The notes: a model not told the origin generated them from the letters alone. A DNA stretch of 64,000 nucleotides from Rufibacter psychrotolerans (GCF_016924645.1 NZ_JAFFJV010000003.1:248001-312000); one strand, 5' to 3'; positions 30,235 to 39,550 are shown, counted from the stretch's first letter. Numbers and translations: made by a program.

Positions 30235-33183
30235 ATGAAAGCTGATTCCCCAACCTTTGCCATCCTGCATTTATTTGCCACCGGCCCTTATGGTTCCAAA
30301 CATGGGTTGCTGCAGGTGGGTGTGCTGTCGTTGCAGAAAGGGAATGCGGTGCTGAAGGAGTGGTTTGTCAACCCTGAGGCAGAGTTTGGCCGCAGTGTGC
30401 AGAAACAGTCCAAAATCAGCAAGGAGCAGGCGAAGAGCGCTCCCACCTGGCAGGAACAGAAAGCCGAGGTGCAGGCCTACCTGAGTTCTTTCACGAACGT
30501 GTTTTTCTTCCACGAACGGCACGAGCAAACCTGGCTCAAACAATACATTCTGGCAGGCATGGCCTCGCCGCCCGTCTGCGCCGATCTAGCCGTGCTGTCC
30601 TCGTTCTTTCTGCCGCACCTCAACCTGATGGAGATAGGCGATGTGGTGGCCCGCTCCACCGCCGCCCAGAAAAAGCCGGCCTCTCAACCTATGCATGTGG
30701 CTTTGGCGGCCCTGCACACGCACCTCTTCCAACTGTTGGAGGTGCTATTGCAGAAAATCCCCAGCACGCCCGAGAATGAACCCGGTGAACCTACCCTCTT
30801 CATGCAGTTGTTAAAGCAGGTACTGGATTTAGGCGCCATCTTCATGGGCACCGCCTGGCGCACCTTGCTGCACGCCGCCGAGCACATAGAGACCTTGGAG
30901 CCGCTTGATTTGCACTGGCTTACGCCGCCTGCTACTACCCAGGTGCCGGTGTTGCCCTTCCATCTGCGGGAACTGCTCACCTCCTGGCTCCCCACCGTAC
31001 CCGATGCGCCCACGGTAAAACCCCGCGTTGACATCGCCCAACCGTCTGACCAACTCATCCACGATGCCCTGCACGCCTGGTACAAGAAGCACGGCCTGCC
31101 TGAGCGGTACGCCCAGATGCAGTATTCCAAATTCTGCAACAAAGCCCTTACGGATAAAGGCACTTTTGTGGCCGAGGCCGGTACTGGCACCGGGAAAACC
31201 ATGGGCTACCTCATGGCCGCCGCTGAACTGCTACGCCTGAACCCCGGCCGCAAGGTGGTGGTGGCCACGGCTACCAAAAACCTACAGGAACAAGTCATGC
31301 AGGGCGAAATTCCGCGGCTTCGGTTCAAGGGCGGTTTGCACGCGCATTTGCGGCCTGCCATCGTGAAAGGCAAGAATAACTATCTGTGCATCTCGGCGCT
31401 GCTGGATTTGTATGACGAGCTGGTGGTGCAGGAGAAAGGCACCATTCGGGAAGGGCTGAGTTGGCTTTACTTAGTGCTGCGCGTGCACCATACCCAAGGC
31501 GAGGTAGAAGAGATTCCGCACAACATCAGGGCCATTTTACCGGATACGTACCGATTGCTTTCCGAGGCGAATGCCCAGGAAGTCTGTGTGCCCAAACTGT
31601 GTCTGGAACCTGCCAAATGCACGTACGCCCGCCACATGGAGCAGGCCTACGCCGCTGATATCATCGTCACCAATCATCACAAGCTGCTGCAGCTGCCGCC
31701 CAAGCTTACAGACTTAATCAAGCACTGCATCATTGACGAGGCCGACCAGTTCCCCGATTTCGCCCGGAGTGCCCTGAGCATGAACTTCAGTTTGGCCGTG
31801 ATGGAAGCCCGGCTGCTTCGCCCGTTATTAGGCAAAGACTACCGCAAAGGCTTCCTGGACATTGTGGCGGAAAAAGTAGCCCACCAGACAGATACCGAAA
31901 CCGCCCAATTGGTGCTGGCCGAAATTGACTCCATCCACCGCGACTGCACCACCATCAGGGCCAGCGGCGAGTTGATTCAGGCCTTGCCCATTCAAGGGGA
32001 GCAGCGCTGGCAGGAGGAAGTCGCGTTGGTAGAAAACGGCCGCTGGACCAAAAGAGAATTCAGCGCCGATATTGAACAAGCCCTGCAGGAACTCCTAACG
32101 GCCGTTCAGTTTGTGGCAGGCAAGATAGACCGCATCCTCAAGCTCCTGAAAAAACCTGAGGACAAGACCTACAGCCGCCTGGAAACCTACAAAGAAAAAG
32201 CCGCCGAGTTCGCTGATTCGCTCATGAAAATCACCAGCGATTTCCCGGCCCGCAAGTGGATTCACGTGCTGGAGAAAAACGGTCAGAACTGGTCGGTGAG
32301 CAAGATGCCGTATTACCTGCAGGACGAGATGGACAAACTGCAGAACATCTACCCCAGCCTGCTGTTCACCTCGGCCACGCTGTACGTGGGCGGCAACACG
32401 CAGTACTTCAGGAATCAACTGGGCCGCCAAGAGCCGTTTGAACAGGAAGTCCGCTACCTCTCGCCGTTCAACTATGAGCAGCAGGAAAAGGTCCACGCCG
32501 TGGTGCCCGCGTTCATCCCGTGCTATGAGCACAAAATGCCGCAAGACCAGAAACAAGCCTGGCTGCAGACCTCCATGGAAACGCTGCTCAAGTGCATTGT
32601 GGCCCTGAACGGCCGTACCCTGGTCCTTTTCACCAGCCGCCGCGACATGGAAGATGCCTACCGCTGGCTGCACCCGCGCCTGCCTGCCTATGACATTGAA
32701 CTTCTCAAACAGGAAGGCACCAGTCTATGGGAAATCAGAAGGTTCCGGCAGGAAGAGCATTCCGTTTTGCTGGGCCTAGACCGCATGTGGTCGGGCGTGG
32801 ATTTTCCGGGCGTGACGCTCTCGCAGGTGATTGTGTTCCGGTTACCTAATCCGTCGTTGGGGAATCCATTGGTGGCGCACCGAAGAGAAGTGGAAGGTGG
32901 TTATTTCTGGAGCAAATTCTATTATCCGGCCAGTCAGCATAAACTGAGACAAGGTTTCGGGCGGTTGGTGCGGCGCGAGAAAGACAAAGGTGCGTTTGTG
33001 ATTCTGGACTCTAGAGTACACCATACAGCCCGTATGCAGCACCTCAAAGATGAACTGCCCGTAGACATCACGCCTTTCCACGCCGGAGAAGAAATGGAAA
33101 ACTGGCTCTTGAAGACGCTTTTACCAAAGCTGGAACTGGCCTCTGAGTGGGAGCGCCGTGGGGTTTCGTTTTCGCAATCATAA
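30235..33183 (+). CDS. DinG/XPD-family FeS DNA helicase with degenerate exonuclease-like N-terminus
   Basis: 982 aa. Helicase core: AEAGTGTGKT (Walker A, about 313-322), IIDEADQF (DEAH-type, about 500), LLFTSATLY, LVLFTSRRDMEDAYRWL and QGFGRLVRREKDKGAFVILD (motif VI). Four cysteines between motifs I and II (near 385, 450, 455 and 462: YLC, EVC, KLC, AKC) form the expected 4Fe-4S site of the XPD/DinG group. The first 160 residues resemble the DEDD exonuclease domain fused to DinG in Firmicutes, but the first motif reads AILHLFATG instead of DxExTG, so nuclease activity is unlikely. Such helicases unwind 5'-3' in repair and at R-loops. Confidence 0.88.
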   Translation: MKADSPTFAILHLFATGPYGSKHGLLQVGVLSLQKGNAVLKEWFVNPEAEFGRSVQKQSKISKEQAKSAPTWQEQKAEVQAYLSSFTNVFFFHERHEQTWLKQYILAGMASPPVCADLAVLSSFFLPHLNLMEIGDVVARSTAAQKKPASQPMHVALAALHTHLFQLLEVLLQKIPSTPENEPGEPTLFMQLLKQVLDLGAIFMGTAWRTLLHAAEHIETLEPLDLHWLTPPATTQVPVLPFHLRELLTSWLPTVPDAPTVKPRVDIAQPSDQLIHDALHAWYKKHGLPERYAQMQYSKFCNKALTDKGTFVAEAGTGTGKTMGYLMAAAELLRLNPGRKVVVATATKNLQEQVMQGEIPRLRFKGGLHAHLRPAIVKGKNNYLCISALLDLYDELVVQEKGTIREGLSWLYLVLRVHHTQGEVEEIPHNIRAILPDTYRLLSEANAQEVCVPKLCLEPAKCTYARHMEQAYAADIIVTNHHKLLQLPPKLTDLIKHCIIDEADQFPDFARSALSMNFSLAVMEARLLRPLLGKDYRKGFLDIVAEKVAHQTDTETAQLVLAEIDSIHRDCTTIRASGELIQALPIQGEQRWQEEVALVENGRWTKREFSADIEQALQELLTAVQFVAGKIDRILKLLKKPEDKTYSRLETYKEKAAEFADSLMKITSDFPARKWIHVLEKNGQNWSVSKMPYYLQDEMDKLQNIYPSLLFTSATLYVGGNTQYFRNQLGRQEPFEQEVRYLSPFNYEQQEKVHAVVPAFIPCYEHKMPQDQKQAWLQTSMETLLKCIVALNGRTLVLFTSRRDMEDAYRWLHPRLPAYDIELLKQEGTSLWEIRRFRQEEHSVLLGLDRMWSGVDFPGVTLSQVIVFRLPNPSLGNPLVAHRREVEGGYFWSKFYYPASQHKLRQGFGRLVRREKDKGAFVILDSRVHHTARMQHLKDELPVDITPFHAGEEMENWLLKTLLPKLELASEWERRGVSFSQS

Positions 33184-33185
33184 TC

Positions 33186-33221
33186 GTTTCGGGCCTGCTT
33201 TCCGGAAAGTAGGCCTGAAAC
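33186..33221. repeat. Nested-hairpin repeat immediately after the DinG-like gene
   Basis: GTTTCGGGCCTGCTTTCCGG and its near-complement through AGGCCTGAAAC, starting 3 nt after the stop. The T-to-C changes (GTTTC) are matched by GAAAC. Confidence 0.7.
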
Positions 33222-33440
33222 CACCTTCATTCGCCTCCAGATTCCTGTCTATCTCGGCTTACATAAAGCTACACGGTTCAGCTTTTTTCCTTTTTGAAGT
33301 TACGGGTGAACTCTCGCCGGCTCTCTTGATGTTCTGATTTGGTTTCTGAGTTCAAGCTGGTTTTCAATCAGTCCAGACAAAAAATTTGAATAATTCACCC
33401 GCCCAAGGCAGTTTATTAGTTGATTCTAAACTTTCTGCCT

Positions 33441-33448
33441 TAACTTTG
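33441..33448 (+). promoter_or_regulatory. -7 box TAACTTTG of carB
   Basis: It matches TAnnTTTG and lies 26 nt before the ATG. Confidence 0.6.
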
Positions 33449-33474
33449 GGCAATTTATACATACCGCTTTACTA

Positions 33475-36288
33475 ATGCCGAAAGATAATTCCATTAAGTC
33501 AGTCTTAATCATTGGTTCCGGTCCCATCGTTATTGGGCAAGCCTGCGAATTCGACTACTCTGGCTCCCAAGCCGCCCGCTCCCTGCGCGAGGAGGGGATT
33601 GAGGTTACCCTCATCAACTCAAATCCCGCCACCATCATGACCGACTCCATCACCGCGGACAACGTGTACCTGAAGCCACTGGAGAAGAAGTCGATCATTG
33701 AGATTCTGGAGAAGCACCAAATTGACGCGGTACTCCCTACCATGGGTGGACAGACTGCGTTGAACTTGGCGATTGACTGCGAGAAAGCTGGTATTTGGAA
33801 AAAATACGGCGTGAAAATCATTGGCGTAGACATCAAAGCCATTGAGACCACGGAAGACCGTGAGAAATTCCGTCTGCTCATGCTGGACTTAGGCGTAGGT
33901 GTCTGCAAAGGTTCTACAGCGACTTCGTTCTTGGAAGGAAAAGAAATCGCTCAGGAAATCGGCTTCCCGCTCGTTATCCGTCCATCGTTCACCTTGGGTG
34001 GAACCGGTGGTGGCTTCGTGAACTCTCCGGAAGAGTTTGACGCCGCCCTTACCCGCGGTCTGCACGCCAGCCCTACCCACGAGGTACTGGTGGAGCAAAG
34101 CATTATGGGTTGGAAAGAGTACGAGTTGGAGCTGTTGCGCGATAACATCGGCAACGTGATCATCATCTGCTCTATTGAGAACTTTGACCCAATGGGTATC
34201 CACACCGGTGACTCTATCACGGTAGCGCCGGCCATGACCTTGCCAGACACCATCTACCAACAGATGCGTGACTTGGCTATCAAAATGATGGCGGGTATCG
34301 GGCAGTTCGCTGGTGGCTGTAACGTGCAGTTCTCGGTGAACCCTGATGATGACAGTATCATCGCCATTGAAATTAACCCCCGCGTGAGCCGTTCTTCGGC
34401 GCTGGCTTCTAAAGCCACCGGGTACCCAATTGCCAAAGTAGCCGCTAAACTGGCCATTGGCTATAACTTAGATGAACTGAAAAACTCCATCACCAAAACC
34501 ACCTCGGCGTTCTTTGAGCCCGCGCTGGACTACGTGATTGTGAAAATACCGCGTTGGAACTTTGACAAGTTCAAAGGCGCCAACAAGAAACTGGGTCTGC
34601 AGATGAAGTCAGTGGGCGAGGTAATGGGCATTGGCCGTACCTTCCAGGAGGCGTTGCAGAAGGCTTGCCAAAGCTTAGAAATTAAGCGCAACGGCTTGGG
34701 TGCTGATGGCAAAGAGAAAACGAACTACGACCAGTTGATGGACAGCCTGGCCAACCCAAGCTGGGATCGTTTGTTCACCATCAAAGATGCCATGAAATTT
34801 GGTGTAGCCACCAGCACCATCCAGAAGGTAACCAAGATTGACCCTTGGTTCCTGCAGCAGATTGAAGAGCTGGAGCTGACCGAGCGTGAGGTGCTGAAAT
34901 ACACCATTGATACCATTCCGGTGGACTTGATGCGCTCTGCCAAAGTGAAAGGCTTCGCTGATAGACAGCTGGCGTACCTGCTGCGTTGCAAAGAAAGCGA
35001 AGTGCACGAGAAACGCACGAGCATGGGCATCAAGCGCGTGTTCAAGATGGTAGATACCTGCGCCGCCGAGTTTGAGGCTGTGACGCCTTATTACTATAGC
35101 ACCTTTGACGGCGAGAACGAGAGCATCGTCACCGACCGCAAAAAAGTAGTGGTGTTGGGCTCTGGACCTAACCGCATCGGGCAAGGCATTGAGTTTGACT
35201 ACTCTTGCGTGCACGGCGTACTAGCCGCCAGCGAGTGTGGTTATGAGACCATCATGATTAACTGTAACCCCGAGACAGTAAGTACAGACTCTGATATCTC
35301 TGACAAGCTGTACTTTGAGCCGGTGTTCTGGGAGCACATCTATGACATCATCCTGCACGAGAAACCGGAAGGCGTGATTGTACAGTTAGGTGGACAGACG
35401 GCCCTGAAACTAGCTGAGAAACTGACTCGCTACGGCATCAAGATTATGGGTACTACCTACGAGAGCCTTGACCTGGCCGAAGACCGTGGTGCTTTCTCTA
35501 CCCTGCTGAAAGAAAACAACATCCCGTATCCTCCGTTCGCGAGCGTCACTTCTGCCGAGGAAGCGCTGGAAGTGTGCAAAGACCTGAAGTTCCCGCTGCT
35601 GGTGCGTCCTAGCTACGTATTGGGTGGCCAGAACATGAAGATCGTGATCAACGAGAAAGAGCTGGAAGCGCAGGTTCTGGACATCCTGAAAGACAGCCCG
35701 GGCAACCACGTACTCCTGGATCACTTCCTGGACCGCGCCATTGAGGCTGAGGCCGATGCCATCTGCGACGGTGAGAACGTGCACATCATTGGCATCATGG
35801 AGCACATTGAGCCAGCCGGTATCCACTCTGGTGACTCCTACGCCGTGCTGCCTCCATTTGACTTAGGCGAAGACGTGATCCGTCAGATTGAGGAGCACAC
35901 GAAGAAAATCGCGCTGGCCCTGAATACCGTTGGTTTGATCAACATTCAGTTCGCCATCAAGAACGGAATTGTGTACATCATTGAAGCGAACCCTCGTGCC
36001 AGCCGTACCGTGCCGTTCATCGCCAAAGCGTACCAGGAGCCGTATGTAAACTACGCCACCAAGGTGATGCTGGGTGAGAAAAAGGTAACCGATTTCACCT
36101 TCAACCCGGTGAAAAACGGCTACGCTATCAAAGTGCCTGTATTCTCGCACAACAAGTTCCCGGAAGTAAACAAGGAGCTAGGCCCAGAAATGAAGTCTAC
36201 GGGTGAAGCTATCTACTTCATTGACAGCCTGGAAGACGAGTACTTCACCAAAGTGTACTCAGAGCGCAACTTATATTTGAGTATGTAA
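33475..36288 (+). CDS. carB: Carbamoyl-phosphate synthase large subunit
   Basis: 937 aa. Two tandem ATP-grasp halves, each with a preATP-grasp domain: VLIIGSGPIVIGQACEFDYSGSQA at the start and VVLGSGPNRIGQGIEFDYSCVHG in the middle. ATP-grasp marks include RPSFTLGGTGGG, EINPRVSRSSALASKATGYP, LVRPSYVLGGQNM and IEANPRASRTVPF. With the small subunit CarA (not in the window) it makes carbamoyl phosphate for arginine and pyrimidines. E. coli CarB is about 1,073 aa; this protein stops after the second half, so the C-terminal MGS-like domain that binds UMP and ornithine is absent. No remnant follows the stop, so the absence looks native. Confidence 0.95.
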   Translation: MPKDNSIKSVLIIGSGPIVIGQACEFDYSGSQAARSLREEGIEVTLINSNPATIMTDSITADNVYLKPLEKKSIIEILEKHQIDAVLPTMGGQTALNLAIDCEKAGIWKKYGVKIIGVDIKAIETTEDREKFRLLMLDLGVGVCKGSTATSFLEGKEIAQEIGFPLVIRPSFTLGGTGGGFVNSPEEFDAALTRGLHASPTHEVLVEQSIMGWKEYELELLRDNIGNVIIICSIENFDPMGIHTGDSITVAPAMTLPDTIYQQMRDLAIKMMAGIGQFAGGCNVQFSVNPDDDSIIAIEINPRVSRSSALASKATGYPIAKVAAKLAIGYNLDELKNSITKTTSAFFEPALDYVIVKIPRWNFDKFKGANKKLGLQMKSVGEVMGIGRTFQEALQKACQSLEIKRNGLGADGKEKTNYDQLMDSLANPSWDRLFTIKDAMKFGVATSTIQKVTKIDPWFLQQIEELELTEREVLKYTIDTIPVDLMRSAKVKGFADRQLAYLLRCKESEVHEKRTSMGIKRVFKMVDTCAAEFEAVTPYYYSTFDGENESIVTDRKKVVVLGSGPNRIGQGIEFDYSCVHGVLAASECGYETIMINCNPETVSTDSDISDKLYFEPVFWEHIYDIILHEKPEGVIVQLGGQTALKLAEKLTRYGIKIMGTTYESLDLAEDRGAFSTLLKENNIPYPPFASVTSAEEALEVCKDLKFPLLVRPSYVLGGQNMKIVINEKELEAQVLDILKDSPGNHVLLDHFLDRAIEAEADAICDGENVHIIGIMEHIEPAGIHSGDSYAVLPPFDLGEDVIRQIEEHTKKIALALNTVGLINIQFAIKNGIVYIIEANPRASRTVPFIAKAYQEPYVNYATKVMLGEKKVTDFTFNPVKNGYAIKVPVFSHNKFPEVNKELGPEMKSTGEAIYFIDSLEDEYFTKVYSERNLYLSM

Positions 36289-36341
36289 TTTCTGGTAGCT
36301 TGTAGCGCGTATCAAGTAGCACAACGTTTACTGATAAAGAA

Positions 36342-36370
36342 AAGGCTGCCCCAGTTGGGGCAGCCTTTTT
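36342..36370 (+). terminator. Intrinsic terminator of carB
   Basis: AAGGCTGCCCC - AGTT - GGGGCAGCCTT with T-run, 54 nt after the stop. Confidence 0.9.
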
Positions 36371-36372
36371 GC

Positions 36373-36405
36373 GTTTTAGGGCTAATTTGAGAAAATCTCC
36401 TTGGA
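36373..36405. repeat. Degenerate nested hairpin after the carB terminator
   Basis: GTTTTAGGGCTAATTTGAG, then AAAATCTCCTTGGAAAC. It is a weak copy of the family. Confidence 0.35.
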
Positions 36406-36477
36406 AACAGATGTGTGCTTTTTAAGCCGGTAAAGGGCAGGTACACTTGTTATGGTCCCCTCCTACCTTTACCCCCT

Positions 36478-36598
36478 TCGCTCGCCTCTGGCGAGTGTAC
36501 GCTATGGGGCAGCCTCTGGCTGCTATGCGGATCAACTACAACCCTGCAAAGCGGCGAGACGCCGCTTGATAGCTCACACTCGCCAGAGGCGAGCGAGG
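36478..36598. repeat. Hairpin-array element with inverted ends, copy 1
   Basis: The 121-bp element begins TTCGCTCGCCTCTGGCGAGT and ends with the complement ACTCGCCAGAGGCGAGCG. Each end is itself a hairpin (CTCGCC-TCT-GGCGAG). Inside are two further hairpins, GCAGCC-TCT-GGCTGC and GCGGC-GAGAC-GCCGC. A second copy lies at 51166-51299. No gene is seen within it. Confidence 0.7.
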
Positions 36599-36659
36599 AA
36601 AAAAGACCTCGGCAACGGCTTTACTGCGGATCTCCTGCCAAAGGAAATCTGCAAAGCCG

Positions 36660-36884
36660 TTTCGCTGCTTCAGGCAGCGAGGGTAGTCTGGAGACTACCC
36701 GGCACCGGCCGGCACGAGTGACGCTGCGCTTAACACTCGCGCCAGCGGGAACACTTTTGCAAAACAGTCAGCAATCAATAATTAGCGAAGGCAGGTCTTT
36801 CCAAGACCTCGTAGTGTCTGGAGGACCTACGAGTGTCTGCGCCAATACCGTTTCTTGGCCGTTTTGCCCAAAACACGCCCGAAA
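36660..36884. repeat. Cluster of short hairpin repeats
   Basis: GGGTAGTCT-GG-AGACTACCC (36675-36694), GGCACGAGT ... ACTCGCGCC (about 36710-36745), AGGTCTTTCCAAGACCT (36792-36809), CTCGTAG ... CTACGAG (about 36808-36833, also at 46445-46470), and a degenerate nested hairpin at about 36850-36880 just after the stop of the minus-strand symporter gene. Confidence 0.55.
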
Positions 36885-38255
36885 CTAGGCCCGCTCTGCC
36901 TTCATCCGGCCAAAGTAATCCCGGGCGGCCGCCATTACTTTTGGTGACAGGAAGATAGCGCAGGTCATGGTGGGAATGGCCATGAGCGCGAAGGCGGTGT
37001 CTATCAGGTTGATGATGGAGGTAATGGTGACTACTGCCCCAATGATGATGGTGGCAATATAGAAGTAGTCGTAAAGGCGGCGGTACTTAAACCCGAACAG
37101 GTACGTGAAGCACTTGGAACCGTAATAGCAGTAGGAGAAAAGCGAGGTAAACGCGAAGATAAACACGCAGACAACCAGCAGGTATTTGCCTACAGTAGGC
37201 ATGGCCTCGCCGAAGGCCTGCGCCGTCATACTCACCCCGTTGCCGGAGTTGGTTTCCCATACGCCGGTCACCAGAATGGCTAGTCCGGTCATGGTGCAGA
37301 CAATGATGGTATCAATGAACGGTTCCAGCATGGCGACCAGCCCTTCACGCACCGGCTCAGTGGTCTGCGACTCGCCGTGCATCATGGCGGCGGTTCCAAT
37401 GCCGGCCTCGTTGGAGAAGGAAGCCCGGCGGGCCCCCATGATGATGATTTGCATCACGGCCCCGCCCAGAACGGCATCGGCAGAGAAAGCATCGGTGAAG
37501 ATCAGCCGGAACATGCTGGGTACCGCGGAAATGTTCACCCCAATGATGTACAGCACCGATCCGGTGTAGAGCACCACCATGAGCGGCACCAGCTTGGTGG
37601 CCACGCCGGCAATGCGTTTTAACCCGCCAAACATAATGATGGACACCGGAAACGCCAGGCCCAGTCCCATGAACAGGTTAGGCAGGAACGTTTCCTGGCC
37701 AATGAGGCCACTGGGCACCAGGACCACGTCGCGCACAATCTGGGTCAGCTGGTTTGACTGGAAAAGCGGCAACGTACCTATTAAACCGGCGGCGGCGAAC
37801 AGGATAGACAAGGGCTTCCACTTAGGGCCTAAGCCTTCGGTGACCATGTACATGGGTCCGCCTTCCACCTCGCCGCGCTCGTTGCGGCCCCGGTACATGA
37901 CAGACAGCGTACAGGTGAAGAATTTGGTAGCCATGCCTACAAACGCACTCACCCACATCCAGAACAGCACGCCGGGTCCGCCCATGGCAATGCCCACGGC
38001 TACCCCGCTGATGTTGCCCATGCCAATGGTAGAGGCCAGGGCGCTGGACATGGCCTGAAACGGACTGATCTGCCCCGGCGCGTTGGGGTCTACATACTTC
38101 CCGCTTAAGATCTCAATGGAGTGCCCCAGGTGCCTGAACGGCACAAACCGGCAGTAAAACATTAAGAAGAGACCTCCGCCCATCAGCAAGATCAGCAAAG
38201 GCATACCCCAGGCCAGACTGCTGGCCTCGGCAAGAAAAGATTCTATTATTTCCAC
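36885..38255 (-). CDS. AGCS-family alanine/glycine:cation symporter
   Basis: 456 aa, about ten to eleven helices. The family signature is strong: YCRFVPFRHLGHSIEIL, the SALASTIGMGNISGVAVGIAMGGPG block, WMWVSAFVGMATKFFTCTLSVMYR, GGPMYMV, and RRASFSNEAGIGTAAMMHG. The symporter takes up alanine or glycine with Na+ (or H+). Bacteroidota members are commonly annotated alanine:cation symporter; the substrate is otherwise unproven. The gene stands alone, transcribed toward the carB-side repeats. Confidence 0.92.
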   Translation of the reverse strand: MEIIESFLAEASSLAWGMPLLILLMGGGLFLMFYCRFVPFRHLGHSIEILSGKYVDPNAPGQISPFQAMSSALASTIGMGNISGVAVGIAMGGPGVLFWMWVSAFVGMATKFFTCTLSVMYRGRNERGEVEGGPMYMVTEGLGPKWKPLSILFAAAGLIGTLPLFQSNQLTQIVRDVVLVPSGLIGQETFLPNLFMGLGLAFPVSIIMFGGLKRIAGVATKLVPLMVVLYTGSVLYIIGVNISAVPSMFRLIFTDAFSADAVLGGAVMQIIIMGARRASFSNEAGIGTAAMMHGESQTTEPVREGLVAMLEPFIDTIIVCTMTGLAILVTGVWETNSGNGVSMTAQAFGEAMPTVGKYLLVVCVFIFAFTSLFSYCYYGSKCFTYLFGFKYRRLYDYFYIATIIIGAVVTITSIINLIDTAFALMAIPTMTCAIFLSPKVMAAARDYFGRMKAERA

Positions 38256-38431
38256 AAACTTCAGTTATACGAACCTACAAACTTACGGTAGGAAACTGAT
38301 AACTAGAAATTTAAGCAGGTGTTGCCGGCTCCTTCTCCCCCAAAAGCATTGATACTCTATAGGGTTACAGGTAAAAAGATGTTACGGGTGGCCTGGAGAA
38401 ACTCCATGACAAATGGCTCTTGGGAGCGGCA

Positions 38432-38833
38432 TTACAGGAAGCGGGCCTTCAGCTCGGGGGTGGGGAGCATGCAGCTTTCCTGCTGGCCAAACCACCGGTA
38501 GCGGTTGCGCGAAACCCAGTCATACAGCGGATCACGCAAGATTCTGGGCACCAGCCCGAAGGCATAGAGCAGCGACCAACCACCGTTCAGCCGGCGCACA
38601 ATGCGCAGGGCGGCGGTTGACCGGGAGTAAAGCTTTCCGTCTTCCAGCAGCAACACGCTCCTGAACTGCTCTGTGGGCAGGCCATGTGCTTTGAGCATCT
38701 TCTGCCCCACCTCAGACTGCAGGGACGCGAAGTGGAAATGACCTTTGGGATCATGCCTGATCACGAACTGCACAAACCCGTTGCAGAGGTTGCAGACGCC
38801 GTCAAACAGGATAAGGGGGGAGGAAGGAAGCAT
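38432..38833 (-). CDS. DCC-family (YuxK-like) thiol-disulfide oxidoreductase
   Basis: 133 aa. The defining motif is at the N-terminus: ILFDGVCNLCNGFVQFVI (DxxCxxC), followed by FASLQSEVGQKML, SVLLLEDGKLYSRSTAALRI and YDWVSRNRYRWFGQQESC. The fold is thioredoxin-like, with a presumed disulfide exchange role; the partner is unknown. In other genomes DCC proteins are often beside or fused to HTTM/VKGC-like membrane proteins, and one such gene lies 700 bp away on the opposite strand. Confidence 0.88.
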   Translation of the reverse strand: MLPSSPLILFDGVCNLCNGFVQFVIRHDPKGHFHFASLQSEVGQKMLKAHGLPTEQFRSVLLLEDGKLYSRSTAALRIVRRLNGGWSLLYAFGLVPRILRDPLYDWVSRNRYRWFGQQESCMLPTPELKARFL

Positions 38834-38960
38834 AAGTGGTGAGGTTTGGGCAGAACCAGGAAATAAGTATTTGTACGAATCTCTTCCGTACTGGTACGTA
38901 CGGGACAGGCCCTACAAGGCTACTTTATACCGTTTGGCGATAATTTTCAGCAAAATTACT

Positions 38961-38981
38961 GCACCTTTCTAAGAAAGGTGC
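38961..38981. promoter_or_regulatory. Perfect 21-nt palindrome upstream of the Thr/Gly-repeat lipoprotein
   Basis: GCACCTTTCT - A - AGAAAGGTGC, 10-bp exact arms around a single A. It lies 54 nt before the start codon. With the one-base centre it cannot form a tight RNA loop without opening several pairs, so a DNA-binding operator for a dimeric regulator is more likely. Confidence 0.5.
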
Positions 38982-39034
38982 GTAAAAGTGAACCTGAAAA
39001 GGATAACCAAACCATTCATTAACCTCTCAAAACT

Positions 39035-39448
39035 ATGAAAAAAACGTTTGTAAACGTGTTCGCAGTTGCCGCATTTGTCGCAGCTTCGGCCCTGACGTCT
39101 TGTTCAGGCAGCAGTGAGACCACTACGGATACCACTACTACTGATATGAGCACCGAAACCGGTACTACCGGCACCACCAGTACCACCGGTACTACGGGCA
39201 CTACTTCTGGCACCACCGGTACCACTTACGGCACTACCGGTACTACCACTGGTACTACTACCGGCACTACCACCGGGACTACTACTGGAACTACCGGCAC
39301 CACAGGTACCACTACCGGCACTACCACTGGTACCACGGGTACAACCACCGGTACTACCGGAACAACAGGCACTACTACCGGGTCTACCACCGGCACTACT
39401 ACTGGTACAACCGGTACCACTACCGGCACTACCACCACTGGCCGCTAG
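39035..39448 (+). CDS. Thr-Thr-Gly repeat lipoprotein
   Basis: 137 aa. The signal sequence ends in lipobox LTSC (Cys at about residue 23), then SGSSETTTDTTTTDMSTE, and from about residue 43 to the end the chain is almost only Thr and Gly in TTG and TTTG units. The repeat uses all Thr codons and all Gly codons in mixed order, so it is not simple DNA slippage; the amino-acid pattern seems to be kept. It would make a flexible, hydroxyl-rich surface-anchored tail, possibly a target for O-glycosylation; Bacteroidota O-glycosylate at D-S/T-hydrophobic sites, which this tail lacks. Function unknown. Confidence 0.7.
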   Translation: MKKTFVNVFAVAAFVAASALTSCSGSSETTTDTTTTDMSTETGTTGTTSTTGTTGTTSGTTGTTYGTTGTTTGTTTGTTTGTTTGTTGTTGTTTGTTTGTTGTTTGTTGTTGTTTGSTTGTTTGTTGTTTGTTTTGR

Positions 39449-39487
39449 TAGTTTGAAATATGCGTTCTCCGGAACCGCACTGTATTG

Positions 39488-39527
39488 CAGAAAAGGCAAG
39501 GCCATGTGGTTTTGCCTTTTCTGTTTT
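39488..39527 (+). terminator. Terminator after the Thr/Gly-repeat lipoprotein
   Basis: CAGAAAAGGCAA and TTGCCTTTTCTG (12-bp exact arms, 12-nt loop) followed by TTTT. It also shows that the next gene starts after this point. Confidence 0.75.
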
Positions 39528-39550
39528 CCACTCTTCACTTACGCTATGTT

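Noticed and set aside
36415..36888. 157-codon open frame in the carB-symporter gap
   Set aside because: It is made of hairpin repeats (the 121-bp array and others); its protein has no family features.
39104..39538. CRISPR-like or tandem-repeat array, or an antisense Ser/Gly/Thr protein
   Set aside because: The repetition comes from Thr and Gly codons in a lipoprotein frame; there are no constant repeats with unique spacers.
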